DNA of 64,000 nucleotides from Sepiola atlantica. Lineage: Eukaryota > Mollusca > Cephalopoda > Sepiida > Sepiolidae. The position numbers and the translations under genes are program-made. The stretch covers positions 77,135,445 through 77,199,444 of the forward strand of contig OY744523.1 of the NCBI GenBank assembly GCA_963556195.1. The letters are read 5' to 3'. Below the pieces are notes generated by a model. It made no database searches and was not told the DNA's origin. It saw nothing but the letters and a program-made list of their open reading frames with translations. Position 1 is the stretch's first letter. Each line of letters begins with the position of its first letter. This document shows positions 1-10,130 of the stretch, piece after piece.

Positions 1-25
1 GGTGGATTATTCCGGGGTCCTGCTA

Positions 26-26
<1 letters not shown>

Positions 27-88
<62 letters not shown>

Positions 89-96
89 ATTATTTG
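27..96. repeat. (TA)n microsatellite
   Basis: An uninterrupted alternating TA run fills 27-79 and decays to TA-rich sequence by about 96. It lies close to the left edge of the window, so whatever it borders on the left is not visible. Confidence 0.97.
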
Positions 97-392
97 CCAC
101 CCCCAATTAAAGTTAAGTCCCCTAGTGAGTAGTATAATCAAGTCGTCGAAAGCATCGCTTTAATGCATGTTTCTTTATTGTTAAACACTGTTACATCAGC
201 TGACTATCGCGCTAGCCTGGTACAATAGATGTGAACTCTCACCAATATATGTAGTTGTTCATTGTGGCCGCAATGCTTAAGACGTCGGAATTTGAGTAAA
301 AACACATGACCCTTGCTCCAGGCGTTCGAAACTTGCTACCGATTTTAATAAGTATCTCTACGCTGACGAGTCTGGTATACGTATGTAGATAA

Positions 393-396
<4 letters not shown>
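97..396. other. unassigned sequence
   Basis: About 300 bases between two TA tracts. I see no gene, no terminal repeats and no recognisable element. The open frames crossing it depend on the neighbouring TA tract and are not credible. Confidence 0.5.

Positions 397-456
<60 letters not shown>
397..456. repeat. (TA)n microsatellite
   Basis: A pure AT run of about 60 bp. It marks the outer left edge of the head-to-head hammerhead-like element at 457-1143. Confidence 0.97.
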
Positions 457-458
<2 letters not shown>

Positions 459-694
459 AGCACACATGAACATTTATTTAAATGACATCTTGGAAAACCA
501 AAATAATGCAATTTTAAATGATAAAATCATTTTTTTGCAAGCTTTCGATGAATAACATCTTTGTCAAGCGAGACTGTTTTTTAGTTTTTTTTTCTTATTC
601 ATTTCAATGGTATTACCCCCGAGGGGTCGAACCACGGTAGAGTCAGAAAAAAACACGTCTAGTTGTTAAAGACGTTTATTTAAAAGGGGTGTAT

Positions 695-725
695 GGTTGA
701 TGTTTCGCGTTAACATCTTTGAAAA
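695..725 (-). ncRNA. degenerate hammerhead-like motif
   Basis: On the minus strand, TTCAAAG is followed by a short hairpin with a GCGAAACATC end. It aligns with the motif at 889-927 on the other strand. The CUGANGA half of the catalytic core is not recognisable and stem II is shortened, so activity is unlikely. It is called mainly by homology to its partner and position. Confidence 0.3.
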
Positions 726-888
726 ACACATGGAAATGTATTTAAATGAAATTTTGAAAAATCAACATGGTGCAATTGTAAATGATAAAATCATTTATTT
801 AATTTTTTTGCAAGCTTTCAATGAATAACATCTTTGTCAGGCGAGACTGTTTTTTTTTTCATCTGTGCTTCAAAAATGTTATTAATTA

Positions 889-927
889 CCTTATTCAAAA
901 GCACCAAGCGAGTGCGAAACGTCGACC
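889..927 (+). ncRNA. degenerate hammerhead-like motif
   Basis: GCAC and GTGC form a 4-bp stem II, followed directly by GAAACGTC. This matches the hammerhead 3' core (GAA), a palindromic two-base-pair stem III (ACGT) and a permissible cleavage base C. The 5' core, expected as CTGANGA, reads TTCAAAA here. It is probably a decayed ribozyme. Confidence 0.4.
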
Positions 928-1143
928 GGACTTCATTTTTTAACTAACGTCTCTAAGAACTTGACGTGTTTTACTTTTTTTCTTACTCTACCGTGGATTC
1001 GATCCCTCGTGGTTAATACCATCGAAATGAAGTGAAAAAAAAGTGCAGTCTCGTTTGACGAAGATGTTATTCTATCGAAATCTTGCAAAAAAATGATTTA
1101 ATCATTAAAAAATGCACCATCTTTTTGTCAAAAAATTCATTTA

Positions 1144-1283
<140 letters not shown>

Positions 1284-1942
1284 AAGATAGTTCGTTCATT
1301 TAAAAGCATTGGTAGGTTAAACTTATTAAGATTGAAAATAGAAACCTGTATCAATCCAATATTATTATTTTTTATTATTATTTATTATAATTCAAATTCT
1401 GGTTGTCGAACGAAGACGCATGGGGCATGCTGGTATTTAGAAATATAGGTCGTTCATTTAAAAGCATTGGTGGGTCTACCGCAAAAGCATTTTCATATTT
1501 GTATTATCTTTAATTCTACATTCATTTAATAAAAAGTTCTTAAGATATTCTTATTTGCAAAAAGAAATATAATCAGTATTAATATGTTTGCAGTGCTTAA
1601 CAGAATTAGCGTTTTTTGTTAAAAATGACATTATTAAATAAATGTATTTAAGCAAAATACGATTAGTGCATTAGTCATGTTAAATGAATTAGCGAATTAA
1701 TTGTGCAAAATACAGTCGAATGTATTCGCTGTACGAAACGTAATTATTCTATTACTGTATTAGTGCTTCCGTGAAGGCCGTTGTTTTATAACTAAATTAC
1801 TCAAGCAAAAAAAAATATATTTATGTCTATTGTACAGATATCATAAAATGGAATCCCACGAATGCTTATAATTTGTCGGTTTCTCGTTTTAATTGGATAG
1901 TAACCTAGCAGTTTCTTTGTGGCACACGACACATTTGGATAT
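1284..1942. other. unassigned AT-rich sequence
   Basis: No gene or element recognised. A short direct duplication of a GTTCGTTCATTTAAAAGCAT-type block occurs at about 1290-1312 and 1450-1472. Confidence 0.5.
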
Positions 1943-1989
1943 CCCCGTATTTGATATTTTAGGAGCTGTAAATAATATCAAATACGGGG
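1943..1989. repeat. perfect 16-bp inverted repeat
   Basis: CCCCGTATTTGATATT at 1943-1958 is matched exactly by its reverse complement at 1974-1989, with a 15-base spacer. It could form a stable hairpin. No surrounding element boundaries are evident. Confidence 0.9.
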
Positions 1990-3076
1990 AGAACCAAAAC
2001 TCCTAAGATTTTATTAGACTGTATTAGTCAGATGTGATATGTTATCCAGAAATGAATATAACATTTTGAATAGCAAGATATAATTATTTAGAAACGTGGG
2101 AGATAACGTATCATTCAAATTATGAAAAATATAATTATTTATAATTTTTGTGTAATTATATGATGATGTTGACAGGCTTTATGATAATGGTGATATCAAT
2201 GTGATGTTTTTTATGTTACGTTTTTTTTCTGCTTTACGGCATATCAACATTTTGTGGTTTATTTAATGCCGAACCCCAATACTCATTGGAAAGGATTCTT
2301 TGTAAAGAATTCATCGAATACAAGTTATTATTTTACCCATAGCTGGAGAGCGGCGTTTATGTCTTCAGCCAATTGTATCATAGTATACATGGATACAATT
2401 TATCGGATTGGATTTGAACTCATCTATACTGATTTTATATTCTGGGTTATTATCGTTCACTTGAACCCTGTTTCTCATAGGAAATTATATTGCTGAAAAA
2501 GCTAGAGGTTAATAAGGTCGGTATATATAAAATAGGGTTATTAAAGATTATTTTAAAAAGTATTTATGATAATTTTTATTGGGTACTATTGTTGTGATGT
2601 TTTGTCCTTATGCATTTTTATGCAACATGCCGGGCGTGCAAGCACGTTCCCTTATCTCTCTTAGCTCTGTATTCCCCAACTCACTCACTGTCGCCCGTAT
2701 CCTATACTTCCTGTTTCACACACATGTGCATCTATTTGTATTGCCACAAGTAATACATTGTCCATTTATATTTGTTTCAATGATGAAAAAGAAAAGAGCG
2801 TGGAGAGATAAAGAAACAAAGGTCAATTAAGACAAATAAAATAATAACCGCACGTGACATAATGGAACGTGATGTCCGCTAGTGACGTAATTAGAATAAG
2901 TGACATTCAACGCATTGCAGTTTATCAAACAAAAATAGAAATTCGCCTGCAATCTTGCTTCTGTTGCCGTGGTGTATATATTTTCATTCACATTCATTTT
3001 TCTTTTAATTTTATCTGATATAATGTTTAACGCAAATTTATCTGCATTCGTGTACGTATACAAGCATGTATGTATG
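1990..3076. other. unassigned sequence
   Basis: About 1.1 kb without a recognisable gene. Short open frames of about 80 codons occur at 2254-2496 and 2579-2830, but they have no motif or family resemblance and no coding-like composition. Confidence 0.5.
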
Positions 3077-3078
3077 TA

Positions 3079-3453
3079 CAGGGTGATTCATAAGTCACTT
3101 AGCTATTTATTTTTGAAAATCTAGTTAAAAAATACGGTAATACAAAACAGAAAGTTTATTCAACAAATTCATTTATGGGAGTTTAACATTACAGCAAATT
3201 TTCAAAATGTCCACCTTCGTTCTGCATGCATAGCCCCATTCTTTTTTGCAAGGAATTTACGATTCTCTGTAGCATATTTGATTGATTATGGTGTTGTGCG
3301 AAGGGGGCTTTCTGTTCACATCACGTTTCCGTTGCCTTTCAACAAGTGTGGGAGATTCATCAAATTTGGTCATATGAATAACAATAAAAATTCGCTCTTC
3401 AATTGTAAATGACATTTTAAATAGCTAAGTGAAGTGACTTATGAATCACCCTG
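3079..3453 (-). mobile_element. non-autonomous Tc1/mariner-type element, internally deleted
   Basis: A 375-bp element with TA target duplications at 3077-3078 and 3454-3455. Its TIRs begin CAGGGTGATTCATAAGTCAC on both ends; the right copy carries a 5-bp internal duplication. They match the TIRs of the element at 61347-61947. Read on the minus strand, the interior starts with the same N-terminal coding region as 61557 (MSFTIEERIFIVIHM-like, about 45 residues). It then jumps to a sequence encoding a tail like QNEGGHFE, which resembles the C-terminus of Tc1-like transposases. The middle of the transposase is missing. The element sits inside a TATG tract. This is a deletion derivative, not a gene. 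Confidence 0.85.
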
Positions 3454-3697
3454 TATGTATGCATGTATGTATGTATGTATGTATGTATGTATGTATGGAT
3501 GTATGTATGTATGCATGCATGTATGTATGTATGTATGTATGTATGTATGGATGGATGGATGGATGGATGGATGGATGGATGGATGGATGGATGCATGCAT
3601 GTATGTTTGTATGTATGTATGTATGTATGTATGTATGTATGTATGTATGTATGTATGTATGTATGTATGTATGTATGTATGTATGTATGTATGTATC
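3454..3697. repeat. (TATG)n(GGAT)n(TATG)n compound microsatellite
   Basis: Tetranucleotide TATG/GTAT repeats flank a central GGAT block (about 3548-3592). It abuts the right TIR of the 3079-3453 element, and short TATG repeats also precede the left TIR. The transposon therefore appears to have inserted in a short TATG tract that later expanded on one side. All reading frames through it are low-complexity artefacts. Confidence 0.97.
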
Positions 3698-5130
3698 CGA
3701 TGAGTATCTGAAAGACACATTGAAGAAAGACTGAAATTGGTCTGAATATGTTAGATCCGGTGAAATGGCTGTGTATGTCCGGGTTCGTTGCTGATTGCAA
3801 GATGATATAAATCGCCTATGCTCAATAGATGAAATGGAATTAAGAGGATGCAGGTTGCAGTTGTTGCTGATTCTTTTGCTTGTGTAACCTGAAGTCAAGT
3901 ATGTCACTTAAAGAATGACCGTACCAACAATAGTAGATGTCATGATAACAAAAACATCCATCATTGAACATTAACATTAACACCAGCAGTCTATACTGTA
4001 GTTCTCGATTGCTTTTGATAGTTGTCACAAACGTAATTACAGATGAATCTTGCTTCAATAAAAAATTTAAGCAGAAGTTTACATTTCATCCGAATATAAC
4101 GGTTTCTATTCCCAAAAACTTATTCGTTAACATTTATTATTGTTATTTTTAAGTCTGACCTTCATAATGACTACTGTTATATATTCATTTTGTTAGCAGA
4201 GGTATTCCTAAATACCTATCAGCATATTTTTGGGGACTATTGTCTTATTGGAAGACTCATTGTCTTCAAAAAGACACATTCAGATTGTTTCTTATTGCTG
4301 TGACTAATTTCAATATAGTGATAATTCCTCATGGTACCGTGCACGCTCTTGAGTGGGAAACAGCCAAACACACTCAAAGCATGACTTTTCCATCTATTCA
4401 TGCTTAATTACAACTCTGACTGTTAAGCTGCACTCGTTTTCCCCAAAGATATTTACTGTTCAGTGACTTGTATTCAATGACTTTTAGCATAGTATTATTT
4501 TGGTTTTATGATGGTTAGATGTGTGCGATTATCTGGCTTAGTGAAGACTTATGGCAAAAAGTTTCCTCAACACATCTAAGTATTTAGTCTGTAAATCAGT
4601 GACAATCCTATGTACTGCTAATTAAAGATTCTACAATACGACTCTAGTCTCAGGGTGATTAACATAGGCACATTATTTTTTTAACACTACGATTTAGGGG
4701 TGCAACCGAAACCTTACCATATTCCCAAAGAAAGAAAAAAACATTAAAATTTATGAAATTCTAGAACCTTTTACAGGGAGGCAAAAGTGTATTCTATCGA
4801 AAAAAAATGAAACTAGAGAATGCCCCTCTCGGCTTGATATTTCTATGTAAAATAAAATTATGAATATCACAAACTAACTTTCAGTAACACAAATTCTGTA
4901 AAAAGTAACTAATTTTAAAAGATTTGGCTCATTTTCAAAAAGTCAACTAATATATTTCCACTGTTTTTCTAGCATTTTATCCTTCTTTGAAAGAGTCAAT
5001 AATTACTCTGAAGAATCAGCCATTGACACAGTGTGTTTACTCTTTCGTTAATCTTGTACAGATTAAAAATAGATTTTTAAAAGCTACATATTTTACTGTA
5101 ATATTATAAGTGAATTGAGTAAAGCTGCTA

Positions 5131-5131
<1 letters not shown>
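3698..5131. other. unassigned sequence
   Basis: About 1.4 kb with no recognisable gene, terminal repeats or tandem structure. Short frames at 3840-4152 overlap on both strands and show no motif. Confidence 0.5.

Positions 5132-5164
<33 letters not shown>
5132..5164. repeat. (TA)n microsatellite
   Basis: A TA run of about 33 bp directly at the 3' end of the mariner remnant. It may have grown from the TA target dinucleotide. Confidence 0.95.
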
Positions 5165-5167
<3 letters not shown>

Positions 5168-5800
5168 ACTCAATAAGTCCCGGGCCTAACAAATAAACAA
5201 CAACTTTTATGAAAGATCTTACGTTATTCATTAACATAGGCTCCTTCTAGGATGAGACACTGCTTCCAATGCTTCTCTAAACATTCGATGCTATATTTGG
5301 TGAACGATTTGTTTTTGGCCTCAAAATATGCCTCGGTTACCGATATCGCTTCTTCATCTGAGATTAAGTTGTTTTTTCCCTGAAGCATTCTTTTGAGATC
5401 TGTAAACAGCCAGTAGTCTCAGAGAGTCACATGTGGAAGATAGGGTAGTGTAAAAGCAATTTGAAGTGCAATTCATGAAGTTTTCCATTGTAATAATCGA
5501 TTGTTACATAGTGCATTGTCTTGGTAAAAGAGCACTTTTTCTTCTTCATTTGTAGCCGTTTTTTAGCGCATTTTTCCTTAAAATGCACCAATAATGTGCT
5601 ATATAATATTCGCTATAGATGGTTCTTTCTTTCTGAATGTGATTAATGAAAAATAAAACTTTGAGCATCTCAAAATATGGGAAGCCAATTTCAACTCAGC
5701 TGATTTCAACTCAGCTGATTTCAACTCAGCTGATTGCCGCTTTGACTCCGGCGGAGTGAAGTATTTTTTTAGTTTAACAAGGTTTCTCCTTAAATTTTGA
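5163..5800 (-). pseudogene. mariner transposase pseudogene with 3' TIR
   Basis: Minus-strand remnant of a mariner (D,D34D) transposase, which would cut and rejoin element ends at TA sites in the nucleus. Visible signposts in order: FTPPESKRQSAE near 5740-5770; FYQDNALCNN near 5505-5537, the second catalytic aspartate; a DYWLFTDLKRMLQGK block near 5380-5425, the third aspartate region, directly preceded by an in-frame TGA; then the C-terminal EAYFEAKNKSF block near 5310-5345. The element ends in a terminal sequence reading TCAATAAGTCCCGGGCC on the plus strand (about 5167-5183). The N-terminal DNA-binding half is absent, and frameshifts plus the stop break the frame. A 15-bp in-frame triplication lies inside it. 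It is dead. Confidence 0.85.
5693..5742. repeat. 15-bp tandem triplication inside the mariner pseudogene
   Basis: Three direct copies of a TTTCAACTCAGCTGA unit. On the minus strand this gives three copies of a five-residue LKSAE-like motif without breaking the frame. Confidence 0.9.
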
Positions 5801-6065
5801 GTGAAAATCAAATATGTTACATGAATGCTGGATGCATTTGCCTGTGGAATTTGTATATACTGATGAAGCTTTCTGATAAATATAGGTGGTATTTTGTATA
5901 TCATGGAAATATATGCTCTGAAATGAACAGAAATAGTTGTTTGTAATTAAAGTATTTTTGAAAGAAATATGGAATTTTTCTCTGAATATATAAGGTTTAC
6001 ATGACGTTAAGAGGTCTAGTCATACACTATTGAACTACAAGATAAACGGTTGTGTTACTTTGAAG

Positions 6066-6069
<4 letters not shown>
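5801..6069. other. unassigned sequence
   Basis: AT-rich spacer between the mariner remnant and the next TA tract. Nothing recognised. Confidence 0.5.

Positions 6070-6111
<42 letters not shown>
6070..6111. repeat. (TA)n microsatellite
   Basis: A pure TA run about 96 bp outside the left terminal inverted repeat of the 6208-6764 element. Confidence 0.96.
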
Positions 6112-6112
<1 letters not shown>

Positions 6113-6207
6113 TAATGATAATAGAATTAACGATCAGTGAAGTATCATGAAGTGATCTATCGCGATAAAGTAAAGCTCAATACGTTGAGTAGAGCAATCA
6201 ATTTAAA

Positions 6208-6761
6208 AGAAGAAAAGATGAAGATAAAAAATTGCATAAAATTACATAAAATTACATAAAGTCCAGGATGTTTACTTGTAACTCTATGGGACTATACACA
6301 AAACAGAGACACAAATCCCTACGGACCAAGTGAGATATTTTTAAACCCTCTACCTTTGATTTGAAACCCTGTAAAAATTGTTAAAAAATTTTCTCCAAAT
6401 CTATAAACTTTTTCTATAAATTTACAAACTTTAGCTATTTTCTATCTGCACCATAGCGTCCCCTTTTGTCTTCGGCAATGGCTACTCAATACTGCCACCA
6501 TTTTCCCTCCCGGTCATTTATTTCTTTATCCCCAACCTTTCTATTTTTTATTCTTCAATAAGAACTAGGTGAAATGGAACTAGGTAATATTTATTTATTA
6601 TAAATACCACATTACCGAATGTTATCCTCTGACGAGAAGAGTTTTATCTTTGACAAACCATGGTTTAAGGATTAATGTAACTCCTTGCATCTGAACTTTC
6701 AATGCAATTTTATGTAATTTTATGCAATTTTATGTAATTTTTTATCTTCATCTTTCCTTCT

Positions 6762-6764
<3 letters not shown>
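6208..6764 (+). mobile_element. inverted-repeat element flanked by (TA)n, with decayed hammerhead motif
   Basis: The ends are inverted repeats of about 55 bp: left 6208-6260 and right 6701-6764. Both carry AAAGATGAAGATAAAAAATT followed by repeats of ACATAAAATT or GCATAAAATT. TA tracts lie at 6070-6111 and 6766-6813. The interior has no protein-coding capacity. A degenerate hammerhead-like motif at 6624-6664 points toward the right-hand TA tract. The architecture parallels the elements at 457-1143 and 47827-48392. Confidence 0.6.
6624..6664 (+). ncRNA. degenerate hammerhead-like motif
   Basis: CTGACGAG matches the CUGANGA core. It is followed by a short stem (AAGA/TCTT) and then TGACAAAC, where GAAAC is expected. 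The second half of the core is therefore damaged. The (TA)n tract begins about 100 bp downstream, as in the other hammerhead loci of this window. Confidence 0.35.

Positions 6765-6765
<1 letters not shown>

Positions 6766-6813
<48 letters not shown>
6766..6813. repeat. (TA)n microsatellite
   Basis: A TA run immediately outside the right inverted repeat of the 6208-6764 element. Confidence 0.96.
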
Positions 6814-6818
<5 letters not shown>

Positions 6819-7326
6819 TAGAAATAACAGTCCAAGGGCAGATAAATCAAATTCTCCAAACACAACAAACACAACAGTTTTACACTACCAAGATTAAAAG
6901 CAATATCCTAAATACTAAACCTTATGTCCAGATTCCAATTTTAATCAAAATCCATTACATGATTTTAATTTTTGAAAATTAAAAAAAAATTAAAGCTTAA
7001 GTAGTCCTTACAAGAAATTGAAATCTAAGGAATCTTTCTTAATTGGTGTTTAATGACTGTGGATGAAATTTAATGTAAATCTGATATATTTGAATATTCA
7101 AGTTAGAGACTATATTATGCTCCCTAAAACCCTTTGAAATACTTCGAAGAAACTCAAATATCTAGGAATTATTATGAATTGATGTCTAATATGTATTGTT
7201 AAAAAAATCAGAAGCATATGATATTTCATAAAGGATTTTGGAACCCTTTTTGCATAATACTAAATTAAACTAAATATAACACTTACACCTCTTACGCTTA
7301 TATAGTCCAAAACATGTTAATAATAT

Positions 7327-7328
<2 letters not shown>
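6814..7328. other. unassigned AT-rich sequence
   Basis: About 500 bp with no gene or repeat that I recognise. Confidence 0.5.

Positions 7329-7403
<75 letters not shown>
7329..7403. repeat. (ATC)n, the 3' tail of the LINE
   Basis: About 25 ATC triplets. Read on the LINE strand they are GAT repeats directly after the 3' UTR, so they are part of the retroelement end rather than an independent microsatellite. Confidence 0.92.
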
Positions 7404-7489
7404 GGTTTAATGCTTCTTTTACATGCTTGTGTGTCGGATTTTAGAAATTGACTTCACAACAAACCTATCCCTGACGAGGTCTTTATTTA

Positions 7490-7491
<2 letters not shown>

Positions 7492-7530
<39 letters not shown>
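7492..7530. repeat. (CT)n microsatellite within LINE 3' region
   Basis: A CT run of about 39 bp that interrupts the LINE 3' coding/UTR boundary, probably expanded after insertion. Confidence 0.95.
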
Positions 7531-7536
<6 letters not shown>

Positions 7537-8560
7537 CATTCTTAGCATTTCCTCCCATGCTTACTTTGGTCTTCCCCTGCTACGGTAACTGTTTCACGTC
7601 GACTAACCCAAGAACTCCCATCCATTCTCTCAATATGACCAAAGTCTCCTGTTCTGCACACATCTCCCTATACTTCCCAGGTTTTATCTTCCTCTGAGGT
7701 CATCAGAACTAAGCCTGTCTTTAAGATTCAATTTCCACATTCATCGTATCATTCTTACATCATTTATCTCCATGCAACGCATGCCATCAACCTTCACTGG
7801 CCAGGTTTCACATCATCACACTTCGTACACGTGTCTTATAGACTCTTCCCTTATCAGACAGTGATAATGCCGTTCTGTTTAGTAATAACAGAATTTCCCT
7901 AAACTTATTCCATCCACTACTAACTCTTGTATTTACACTAGCACCAGCTCCTTCCTGTGCTCCAATAGTATCACCAAGGTAACAACGCTTCTGAATAACC
8001 TAAATAGCCTCGTCATCCAAATATACTTTCTCCACATCTGAGTATTCATCTGTCTCACTTGTCTTACGCTTCTTGTTATCATCTCTTAATCTCGTTGTTA
8101 TTCCATGCACTCAATGCTTACAAGTACCACAAGAAATTGATTTGCATCCAACGCCCTTTCCACAAACTTAGCAGGGGAACTTTCCTTTTTCTGAGCGATT
8201 TCTACCGCTACAACCATTGATCTTTGGTTTCACACCTTTACTTTCAATAGCATTTATCCAAGTCTTTAATTTAACATGTAGACGGTTTATTTCACAGGAA
8301 AGCACTAAATCAACAGTATACAGCATATCCCCCTGAACAACCCTTACAAAACTCCCTAGACATAAATGCTTCTAGGACACGAATTAAAAACAACGGACTC
8401 AGTACAGATCCCTGATATACTCTCACTTTAACATTAAAACTGTTACTAAATGTGCTGTTAATTCTAATACGACTTTGAGCCTTTCTATACATTGCTTGAA
8501 TCCACAAAAGCAAAATACATGTTCGTCTTCTTACCAAGATATTTCTCTTACATTTATCTC

Positions 8561-9188
8561 AGAATAAATATAGCATCACTAGTACTTTGTTGACATATTG
8601 ATTAAGTACGAAAAAAATGTACTTTCTAGTAGAAAATCGAATAAGAAATATTCTTCAATCGTGATATTGGGTATTTTTTAAATTGTTATCTTTATTTGAC
8701 TACAGTGTAATTGTCAATAAAAATTTAAAACGTAATATTCTGCAGAAACTTCTTCACTTTATCTTGCCAGTAAAAGGCCAATAAATAAAAACTATTAAAT
8801 GCAAATAAATCCAAATTTATTATATTATGTTTTAACTCAAAAATGTTGGTTGTTAGATAAGAAAAATAGAAGTTTTAGAAAGCAGATATATATTTTCTTT
8901 GCATCTTACTTCCTATTCAAAGTGAAAAATCAAAAAATATTTTTTTTTCTGTCTTATGCAGTATGATGGGGGACGTAATTAACCCAATTGACACAATCGT
9001 GGAATATAAACGTTGTTATGTCGAGTTCAAATTCAATTAGATTCAATCTAATATAGTATGATCATTTATGCACTAATACTGTTGCAATAGGTATGAACGC
9101 GCAGTCCCTCCTCAGTTCTGGGTGAAATACAAATTATCTTCAATTAATTGTTTTCAATGAATTGTTTTCAATAGGTATTGTGCATTAC
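8561..9188. other. unassigned AT-rich sequence
   Basis: No gene or element recognised between the LINE fragment and the solo LTR. Confidence 0.5.
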
Positions 9189-9403
9189 TGTTGTGGCCCT
9201 GTTTAAATGGACCGAAATGAAGACACGAACACATTATAAAGTAGACAAGTGTATTAAGAAAATAGAGTACAGAGGGAAGAAATATGCACCTGGTAAGTAG
9301 CGTTCAACTATCTTACTGGATTCCCGGCGAGAGTTAATTGCCATCGGCATTTATTGAGCAAAGAGGAAGAGTCAATGTTGTACATAGGTAAGTCACCATA
9401 ACA
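9189..9403. mobile_element. solo LTR (215 bp) with 5-bp target duplication
   Basis: The segment starts TGTTGTGG and ends CCATAACA, giving the TG...CA ends of an LTR. It is flanked by ATTAC at 9184-9188 and again at 9404-9408, a perfect 5-bp target-site duplication. No internal region is present. Its ends, its length and an ACAAGTGTATTAAG-type internal block resemble the second solo LTR at 49060-49277. The superfamily (Ty3/gypsy or Bel-Pao, both usually giving 5-bp or similar duplications) cannot be decided from the LTR alone. Confidence 0.8.
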
Positions 9404-9408
9404 ATTAC

Positions 9409-9789
9409 ATAACTCCAAAATTATTGATTTGTTGTTAAACAGATGAACCATCTTCTTGACCTTTTGTCTCGGCTGCTACAATCATCTAATCTGCTCCGCA
9501 TACCGGATAACAGGCTTCATGGATCATCAGGATAAAATGTGTGATCGTTTCAGAGTCTGCTTCTGAACTACATCTGAACCACCACCCCCTCATTAATGTG
9601 AGATTCAATCCACCTGGATTGGGTGTTACTGATAGTTCACTCAAACCAACCTATGTCATTCCTCTTCAACCAAATCCAATAAGTGTTTTTCTCCACATGG
9701 GATTCAACTATGTGTATGACATCATTGACACAACAGTCTTTCAATTCAATCCAGAATAAAAAATTCCTTTATCGTCTTCAAACAAATCA
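9409..9789. other. unassigned sequence
   Basis: No definite element. It may be the 3' continuation of the minus-strand retroelement fragment at 9790-10130, but I cannot align it to anything. Confidence 0.4.
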
Positions 9790-10130
9790 TCAGCATCCAA
9801 CTTCAACCAGGAAAATGCTTTGCCCTCCATCCAGCATCTTCACATGCAGTCAATAAGTGATCAAAGCGCTCATCTTTACGAATCATTGCAGTATCGATAT
9901 TGTCCTCGTGGGGGATTGTCAGTTCGATCAGGTTGGCAATCTGTCTTTCAGCACACTAGATGACAATGTCAGGCCTATACTCTGTTGGTATCAGGAAGAA
10001 ACGATCATCTCCCAAGTGCCATTCCACTCGTCATCATTCAGCATCTTTGTATTCATCGACAAAATCTGCCAGTCTCGTCGAATGAACATGATATTGGATC
10101 TATCTTTGCTGTTCTGTGGCCTCTTTCCAG
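9790..10130 (-). pseudogene. retroelement C-terminal endonuclease-like domain fragment
   Basis: On the minus strand, 9985-9810 reads RPDIVI, then a stop, then a block containing IELTIPHEDNIDTAMIRKDE and later CEDAGWRAKHFP. The pattern RPDIV...(V/I)ELT(V/I)P.E.NI...A..RK..RY...C...GW is a conserved C-terminal module that I associate with multicopy reverse-transcriptase-like proteins in marine invertebrates and fish. It has the spacing of a PD-(D/E)XK nuclease. The in-frame stop and a later frameshift make it a pseudogene. The reverse transcriptase is not visible upstream. Assignment is from memory of the motif, not from a search. Confidence 0.5.

Larger units (their letters stand above)
457..1143. 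mobile_element. inverted pair of (TA)n-tailed, hammerhead-like repeats
   Basis: Two diverged copies of a unit of about 250 bp face each other. On the minus strand one runs from about 725 down to 457; on the plus strand the other runs from about 889 to 1143. They share several blocks in the same order: a GAAAC-containing hairpin, a block around CTCTACCGTGG, a block around GCAGTCTCG, and an A-rich block with TTGCAAAAAAATGAT. Each copy ends outward in a (TA)n tract. A further partial copy in the left arm's orientation lies at about 728-850. No open reading frame is present, so the element is non-autonomous. The layout resembles Penelope-like or retrozyme repeats, but no reverse transcriptase is nearby to prove it. 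Confidence 0.65.
7329..8560 (-). pseudogene. RTE-like LINE, 3' fragment of reverse transcriptase plus 3' tail
   Basis: Minus-strand, 5'-truncated non-LTR retrotransposon. At 8310-8537 the translation gives a reverse transcriptase palm/fingers block (VYQGSVLSPLF, then RVLEAFMSREF). In intact relatives this is followed by the YADD catalytic box, which is lost here. Downstream come a Cys-rich stretch (near 8130-8180: C..CGKGVG...C..C) and blocks like CYLGDTIGA, SGWNKFRE and SDKGRVYKTRVRS, typical of RTE-like C-termini. It ends in a short 3' UTR and a (GAT)n tail (plus-strand ATC repeats 7329-7403), the usual RTE end. Stops and frameshifts are frequent. The 5' half (endonuclease) is absent. Confidence 0.85.

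Noticed and set aside
604..1012. tRNA B-box-like GATTCGATCC (about 995-1005) and its inverted partner near 625
   Set aside because: There is no matching A box, acceptor stem or cloverleaf. The sequence is part of the inverted repeat pair, so a tRNA-derived SINE call is not supported.
3417..3907. Overlapping open frames of 80-150 codons on both strands
   Set aside because: They are the TATG/GGAT tetranucleotide tract read in every frame (Tyr-Ile-His-Thr or Met-Tyr-Val-Cys repeats) and have no other support.
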